A DNA stretch of 64,000 bases from Bacteroidota bacterium (GTDB taxonomy: Bacteria; Bacteroidota; Bacteroidia; Chitinophagales; Chitinophagaceae): contig VGFT01000005.1 in the NCBI GenBank assembly GCA_016868775.1, forward strand, positions 1 to 64,000, in the 5' to 3' direction. The position numbers were made by a program, and so were the translations under genes. Below are positions 59,447 through 64,000 of the stretch, piece after piece. Under the pieces are notes generated by a model. The model ran no database searches. It saw only the letters and a program-made list of their open reading frames with translations, and had not been told where the DNA came from. Within the stretch, counting starts at the first letter, position 1. The number at the start of each line of letters is the position of its first letter.

Positions 59447-61660
59447 ATGGAAGTTACCGTTAAGACCGCCGAGCAGCTTCGGCTAACCGCCCAAGAGTTT
59501 GAAATGATCTGCTTCAAGCTGGGCCGTACTCCCAATTTCAATGAGCTCTGCGCCTTTTCAGGCATGTGGAGTGAGCATTGCAGTTATAAAAATTCCATTC
59601 GTTGGTTGAAGACCTTGCCCCGTGAGGGTGGGCGTATTTTGGTCAAGGCAGGGGAGGAGAACGCGGGATTGATGGACATCGGCGACGGACTGGGCGTGGT
59701 GTTCAAGATCGAATCGCACAATCACCCCTCTGCGATTGAACCCTTTCAAGGGGCGGCGACCGGGGTAGGGGGGATCCACCGAGATATTTTTACCATGGGT
59801 GCCCGTCCCATTGCTTCCCTCAATTCACTTCGTTTCGGAAATCTGGAGGATGCAAAGACACAGCACTTGTTGTCGGGTGTGGTGCATGGCATTGGACATT
59901 ATGGAAATTGTTTTGGGGTTCCGACTGTGGGCGGAGAGATCTATTTTGATGCTTGTTATCACACCAACCCCTTGGTCAATGCCATGAGTGTGGGCATTGT
60001 GGAGGTCGGAAAAACCGTATCGGCCACTGCAGCCGGCTTGGGTAATCCCGTTTTATTCGTAGGCAGTGCCACCGGTAAAGATGGTATCGGGGGAGCTTCC
60101 TTTGCTTCGGCCGACATTACGTCCGAAAGTGTACAGGAATTACCCGCCGTGCAAGTGGGGGATCCTTTTCAGGAGAAAAAATTATTGGAGGCCTGTCTGG
60201 AAGTGATCAATACCGGTGCCGTCGTGGGGATGCAGGACATGGGGGCGGCCGGTATCATCTGTTCTACGGCCGAGATGAGTGCCAAAGGCGGGGTGGGGAT
60301 GCGCATTGAATTGGATAAAGTGCCTACGCGACAATCCAACATGAAAACCTGGGAGCTGCTGCTCAGTGAAAGTCAGGAACGCATGTTGCTGGTGGCCCAG
60401 CGGGGACGAGAAGCTGAGATCACGGCTATTTTTGAAAAATGGGATCTTCCTTGCTCGGTGATCGGAGAGGTTACCGATGATAAACTTCTGTCCTTTTACA
60501 TGAATGGGGAGCTGGAAGCACAGATCCCGGCGGAAGAATTGGTGTTGGGTGGGGGGGCTCCGCAATACGAACGGACTTATCAAGAACCGGCTTATTTTCA
60601 AAAGATCCGGGACTTCGATCTCAAAAAAGTTCCGGTGCCCGCCGATTTGCGTGCCGTGGCGGAAGTACTGATCGCCCGCCCAACCCTGGCCTCCAAACAA
60701 TGGGTTTATCAACAATACGACAGCATGGTAGGCGCTGCCAATGCCAGCACCCATGCACCTTCCGATGCGGCGATCGTGATGATCAAGCCCACCACCAAAG
60801 CGTTGGCAGTAACCACCGATTGCAACAGCCGATACGTATTAGCCGATCCATACAAAGGAGCGATGATCGCGGTGAGTGAAGCGGCAAGAAATATCGTTTG
60901 TAGCGGCGGAGAGCCGTTGGGAGTAACCAACTGTCTGAACTTTGGTAACCCTTATGATCCGGAGGTTTATTATCAATTCGTACAGGCCGTAAAAGGCATG
61001 GGCGAAGCTTGTCGCCGGTTTGAAACGCCAGTAACGGGCGGCAACGTTAGTTTTTATAATCAAAATCCCGACGGACCGGTTTATCCCACCCCTACAATCG
61101 GAATGGTAGGGTTGTTGAGCAGTCTTGAGGATCGGATGACGTTGGATTTCAAAGAAGCCGATTCGCTGCTCTTTTTATTGGGACCGCAACCGGAGGACAT
61201 CGGATCTTCTCAATACCTGGTATCGCATCACCGCATCGAATATTCCCCCGCTCCTCAATTCGACTTGGAATCAGAACATGCCTTGCATCAACTGGTTCGA
61301 ACACTCATCAAAAACAAGCAGATCCGTTCCGCGCACGACCTCAGCGAAGGGGGATTGTTTCAGGCCCTTTGCGAATCGGCCTTTCCAAACGAATTGGGTT
61401 TTTCGATTCAATTGCCCAGCACCATGCGTCCGGATGCCTTCTTGTTCGGAGAGGCGCAAAGCCGGGTTTTGGTATCGGTCAACTCCGCGCACAAAGATTC
61501 CTTTTTGCAATCCGTAGGGGCATTCCCCCATCAGCAGGTGGGCATTGTCACGTCCGGCGAAGTGCGGGTAGGCGATCAAGCATGGGGATCTATTTCAACC
61601 TGGAAAGAAAAATACGAACAGTCCATCGCCCATTATATGTTGGCAGAAACAGCGCATTGA
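59447..61660 (+). CDS. purL: Phosphoribosylformylglycinamidine synthase subunit PurL
   Basis: 737 residues, the small multi-subunit type without a glutaminase domain. Converts FGAR to FGAM with ATP and ammonia supplied by PurQ, in complex with PurS. LCAFSGMWSEHCSYKNS, FKIESHNHPSAIEPFQGAATGVGG, MQDMGAAGIICSTAEM and SAHDLSEGGLFQAL are PurL signatures. purS and purQ are not in the window. rfaD starts 7 nt after its stop and may be co-transcribed. Confidence 0.97.
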   Translation: MEVTVKTAEQLRLTAQEFEMICFKLGRTPNFNELCAFSGMWSEHCSYKNSIRWLKTLPREGGRILVKAGEENAGLMDIGDGLGVVFKIESHNHPSAIEPFQGAATGVGGIHRDIFTMGARPIASLNSLRFGNLEDAKTQHLLSGVVHGIGHYGNCFGVPTVGGEIYFDACYHTNPLVNAMSVGIVEVGKTVSATAAGLGNPVLFVGSATGKDGIGGASFASADITSESVQELPAVQVGDPFQEKKLLEACLEVINTGAVVGMQDMGAAGIICSTAEMSAKGGVGMRIELDKVPTRQSNMKTWELLLSESQERMLLVAQRGREAEITAIFEKWDLPCSVIGEVTDDKLLSFYMNGELEAQIPAEELVLGGGAPQYERTYQEPAYFQKIRDFDLKKVPVPADLRAVAEVLIARPTLASKQWVYQQYDSMVGAANASTHAPSDAAIVMIKPTTKALAVTTDCNSRYVLADPYKGAMIAVSEAARNIVCSGGEPLGVTNCLNFGNPYDPEVYYQFVQAVKGMGEACRRFETPVTGGNVSFYNQNPDGPVYPTPTIGMVGLLSSLEDRMTLDFKEADSLLFLLGPQPEDIGSSQYLVSHHRIEYSPAPQFDLESEHALHQLVRTLIKNKQIRSAHDLSEGGLFQALCESAFPNELGFSIQLPSTMRPDAFLFGEAQSRVLVSVNSAHKDSFLQSVGAFPHQQVGIVTSGEVRVGDQAWGSISTWKEKYEQSIAHYMLAETAH

Positions 61661-61667
61661 TCCGTTC

Positions 61668-62654
61668 ATGCATCCAAACAAACAGACGATACTAATTACC
61701 GGCGCGGCCGGGTTTATTGGCGGATATCTGGCACATGTACTGGCAAAACGAGCCGAGGTTCGGTTGATACTCAGCGATGATTTCACCCGGGCAGACAAGT
61801 CCCGGAATTGGTCCGATCTACAAGACGTCAGCTTGGTTCCCCGCACCGAATTGATCGAGCAGTTGAATGCGCAGGTTATTCGTCCCGATTGGATCATTCA
61901 CCTGGGTGCTCGAACCGACACCACGGAATTTGATTACTCCATTCACGAGACACTGAACCTGAATTTTTCCAAACAGATCTGGACCTATTGCTGCCAACAG
62001 CAAGTTCCCCTGATCTATGCCTCCTCGGCGGCTACCTATGGAAATGGGGATAATGGCTATTCGGATGATACGGCCCTGCTTCCTTCCCTGAAGCCATTAA
62101 ATCCGTATGGGTTATCGAAACATCAATTCGATTGCTGGGTGGTGGAGCAGGCCATTCAACCGCCGCATTGGTATGGCCTGAAATTTTTTAATGTGTATGG
62201 ATTTCGGGAGTCACACAAAGGTCGGATGGCCAGTATGGTCTACCATGGATTCCAACAAATCCGAGAACGGGGGCAGGTTCGGCTATTCAAATCGCACCGG
62301 GCGGGCATTGCGGATGGAGAACAGCGCAGAGATTTCATCTATGTGAAGGACGTGATCGGAGTGATTGATTGGTTGATGAATCGCTTGGCCCCCGTAGGTA
62401 TTTACAACCTGGGAACGGGACAGGCCCGCTCCTTCAACGACCTGATCCGCGCTGTTTTTCAGGCGATGAACCTTCCGGCGAACATTGAATATTTTGATAT
62501 GCCGGTGGATCTGCGGGATAGCTATCAATACTTCACCGAAGCCCCGATGGAAAAACTCCGCTTGGCCGGATATCCGTATAATTTCTACTCGCTGGAGGAG
62601 GGGGTGGGGGACTATCTCCGGAATTACTTAGTCCCGGACCAAGCTTCTGCGTAA
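61668..62654 (+). CDS. rfaD: ADP-L-glycero-D-manno-heptose 6-epimerase
   Basis: 328 residues, extended SDR. Makes the L,D-heptose donor for lipopolysaccharide inner core. The NAD-binding loop is ITGAAGFIGGYL, the catalytic YxxxK is in NPYGLSKHQFD, and FFNVYGFRESHKGRMASMVYH plus VRLFKSHRAGIADGEQRRDFIYVKDV distinguish RfaD from other epimerases. It shows that the organism makes heptose-containing LPS. It follows purL by 7 nt although unrelated in function. Confidence 0.93.
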   Translation: MHPNKQTILITGAAGFIGGYLAHVLAKRAEVRLILSDDFTRADKSRNWSDLQDVSLVPRTELIEQLNAQVIRPDWIIHLGARTDTTEFDYSIHETLNLNFSKQIWTYCCQQQVPLIYASSAATYGNGDNGYSDDTALLPSLKPLNPYGLSKHQFDCWVVEQAIQPPHWYGLKFFNVYGFRESHKGRMASMVYHGFQQIRERGQVRLFKSHRAGIADGEQRRDFIYVKDVIGVIDWLMNRLAPVGIYNLGTGQARSFNDLIRAVFQAMNLPANIEYFDMPVDLRDSYQYFTEAPMEKLRLAGYPYNFYSLEEGVGDYLRNYLVPDQASA

Positions 62655-62713
62655 GTTTTAGCACCGATTTTCCACAAGTTTTTGGCAACGCCTCCCCTGG
62701 GACTTTTTTCAAC

Positions 62714-62814
62714 TATCTTTACACGACCTCTCGGATTTCCCCATTCATTCGGCTGGTCATTTGTACTTCGCAAAATCTTTTGCGCGGGCAAGCTATTTAG
62801 AAATAAATCGCCCT
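62714..62814 (+). promoter_or_regulatory. pyrG promoter-like box and hairpin-bearing leader
   Basis: TATCTTTA at 62714-62721 resembles the -7 box and would give a leader near 90 nt, long for this genome. The leader contains CGCAAAA (62769-62775), TC, TTTTGCG (62778-62784), a 7-bp hairpin followed by CGGGC. Gram-positive pyrG genes use a leader hairpin for CTP-sensed attenuation; whether this one does is unknown. Confidence 0.4.
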
Positions 62815-64000
62815 ATGGCTAAGTATATTTTTGTGACCGGGGGGGTAACCTCCTCATTGGGAAAAGGCATCATTGCTGCTTCTCTGGCCAAGCTCCTTCA
62901 GGCGCGAGGTCTTCGTGTCACCATTCAAAAATTCGATCCCTACATCAACGTCGATCCCGGCACCCTGAATCCGTATGAGCACGGCGAGTGTTATGTGACC
63001 GAAGACGGCGCGGAAACGGATCTGGACCTGGGGCATTACGAGCGCTTCCTGAGCATTTATACGTCGCAGGCGAATAATGTAACAACCGGACGCATCTACC
63101 AGACCGTGATCGAGCAGGAGCGGCAAGGGGTTTATCTGGGAAAGACCGTACAAGTAGTACCTCACATCACCGATGAGATCAAGCGGTGCATGCGGATACT
63201 GGGGGAAAGTGGCAACTACGATGTGGTGATCACCGAAATCGGAGGCACGGTGGGCGATATTGAGAGTTTACCTTTTGTGGAGTCGGTCCGACAACTCCAA
63301 TGGGAACTGCCGGAGGAGGATACCGTGGTGGTGCACCTGACCTTGATCCCCTACCTGCGCGCAGCAAAGGAATTAAAGACCAAGCCCACGCAACACAGCG
63401 TGCGGATGTTGAGTCAGGAAGGAGTGCATCCGGATGTGATCGTTTGCAGAACCGAAAGATCGATCTCCTCCGATTTGCGCAAAAAGATCGCCTTGTTCTG
63501 CAATGTTCGGCAGGAAGCGGTCATTGAATCGCTCGATGCTTCTACGATCTATGAAGTTCCCCTGATGATGATGCGCGAGGGGTTGGATACCATCGTGATG
63601 AAAAAATTGCATCGCACGGGTAAACAAGAGCCGGATCTTTCCCGGTGGAGTGATTTTTTACACAAGTTGAAAAATCCCAAACAGGTAGTGTCGATCGGAC
63701 TGATCGGCAAGTACATCGAATTGCAAGATGCCTACAAATCGATCTTGGAAGCATTTGTGCATGCCGGTGCCGTACAGGAAACGGAGGTGCAAGTGATCAA
63801 TCTTCACAGCGAGCAGCTGAATGCATCAAACATACAGGATCAATTGAAGGGGTTGGACGGATTGCTGGTGGCACCCGGCTTTGGTCACCGAGGCGTAGAA
63901 GGAAAGATCGAGGCCGTTCGGTATGCCCGCGAGCAGGGGCTGCCTTTTTTCGGAATCTGTTTAGGAATGCAAATGGCGGCAATCGAGTTCGCCCGAAACG
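62815..64000 (+). CDS. pyrG: CTP synthase (5' part; runs off the right edge)
   Basis: The open frame begins ATG 62815 and is still open at 64000 (395 codons of an expected 530-560). Converts UTP to CTP using ATP and glutamine. The synthetase domain has [50 protein letters not shown] and [16 protein letters not shown]. The linker and start of the glutaminase domain follow ([15 protein letters not shown]), and the nucleophile Cys lies in [11 protein letters not shown] just before the edge. Function certain; only the 3' end is missing. Confidence 0.97.
   Translation, partial: MAKYIFVTGGVTSSLGKGIIAASLAKLLQARGLRVTIQKFDPYINVDPGTLNPYEHGECYVTEDGAETDLDLGHYERFLSIYTSQANNVTTGRIYQTVIEQERQGVYLGKTVQVVPHITDEIKRCMRILGESGNYDVVITEIGGTVGDIESLPFVESVRQLQWELPEEDTVVVHLTLIPYLRAAKELKTKPTQHSVRMLSQEGVHPDVIVCRTERSISSDLRKKIALFCNVRQEAVIESLDASTIYEVPLMMMREGLDTIVMKKLHRTGKQEPDLSRWSDFLHKLKNPKQVVSIGLIGKYIELQDAYKSILEAFVHAGAVQETEVQVINLHSEQLNASNIQDQLKGLDGLLVAPGFGHRGVEGKIEAVRYAREQGLPFFGICLGMQMAAIEFARN

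Noticed and set aside
1-64000. tRNA genes, CRISPR arrays, IS elements or prophage genes
   Set aside because: I saw no cloverleaf with a T-arm, no regularly spaced repeats, no transposase or integrase, and no phage structural genes.

Overview
The window reads as chromosomal DNA of a Bacteroidota bacterium, most likely Chitinophagales (Chitinophagaceae-like). The evidence is the gene set: a type IX secretion TPR protein (SprE/PorW) and the T9SS plug protein, type III glutamine synthetase, an Oar-like TonB-dependent receptor, Porin_10, a HYC_CC_PP protein, bactofilin next to AtpZ, and DUF6526/DUF2452 proteins. Promoters carry the Bacteroidota -7 box TAnnTTTG, and Shine-Dalgarno sequences are scarce. 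No rRNA, tRNA, IS element, prophage or CRISPR was seen. The only RNA gene found is the SRP RNA.

Layout. 1-2 kb: terminator, short repeats, an SDR/aminotransferase pair. 2.2-4.2 kb: an AT-rich accessory patch with two adjacent secreted-protein genes, each interrupted by one in-frame TGA. 4.2-13.4 kb: housekeeping genes (glycosyltransferase, threonylcarbamoyl-AMP synthase, CCA-adding enzyme, miaA, pdxJ, ahcY). 13.4-21.5 kb: cell envelope genes (GNAT, class A PBP, SprE, a membrane stub related to M23 peptidases, bactofilin, AtpZ, an ATP-synthase-I-like protein, SprT). 21.5-24.8 kb: sucC and a porin. 24.8-27.7 kb: a co-oriented cassette of exported metal-handling proteins, including an HMA domain fused to a Cys-rich metallothionein-like tail.

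27.7-35.3 kb holds the most intriguing unit. One operon encodes two ATP-grasp-type ligases, a GCS2 carboxylate-amine ligase, a class I glutamine amidotransferase, a lipoprotein amidohydrolase and an outer-membrane transporter-like protein. A divergent alpha/beta esterase shares its promoter region; the two -33 boxes abut in a 9-bp palindrome. I infer a pathway that builds, trims and perhaps exports an amide-linked small molecule of unknown structure.

35.3-54.8 kb: outer-membrane biogenesis and transport (TonB receptor, TamB, FadL-like, TamA/BamA-like, LolE-like permease, T9SS plug) mixed with proS, truB, a TrmH-type methyltransferase and an isoaspartyl peptidase. 54.8-64 kb: SRP RNA, transaldolase, GSIII, a frameshifted membrane protein, purL, rfaD and the 5' part of pyrG, which runs off the right edge.

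Several -7 boxes end only 4-7 nt before the start codon, so leaderless or near-leaderless transcripts look common in this genome.
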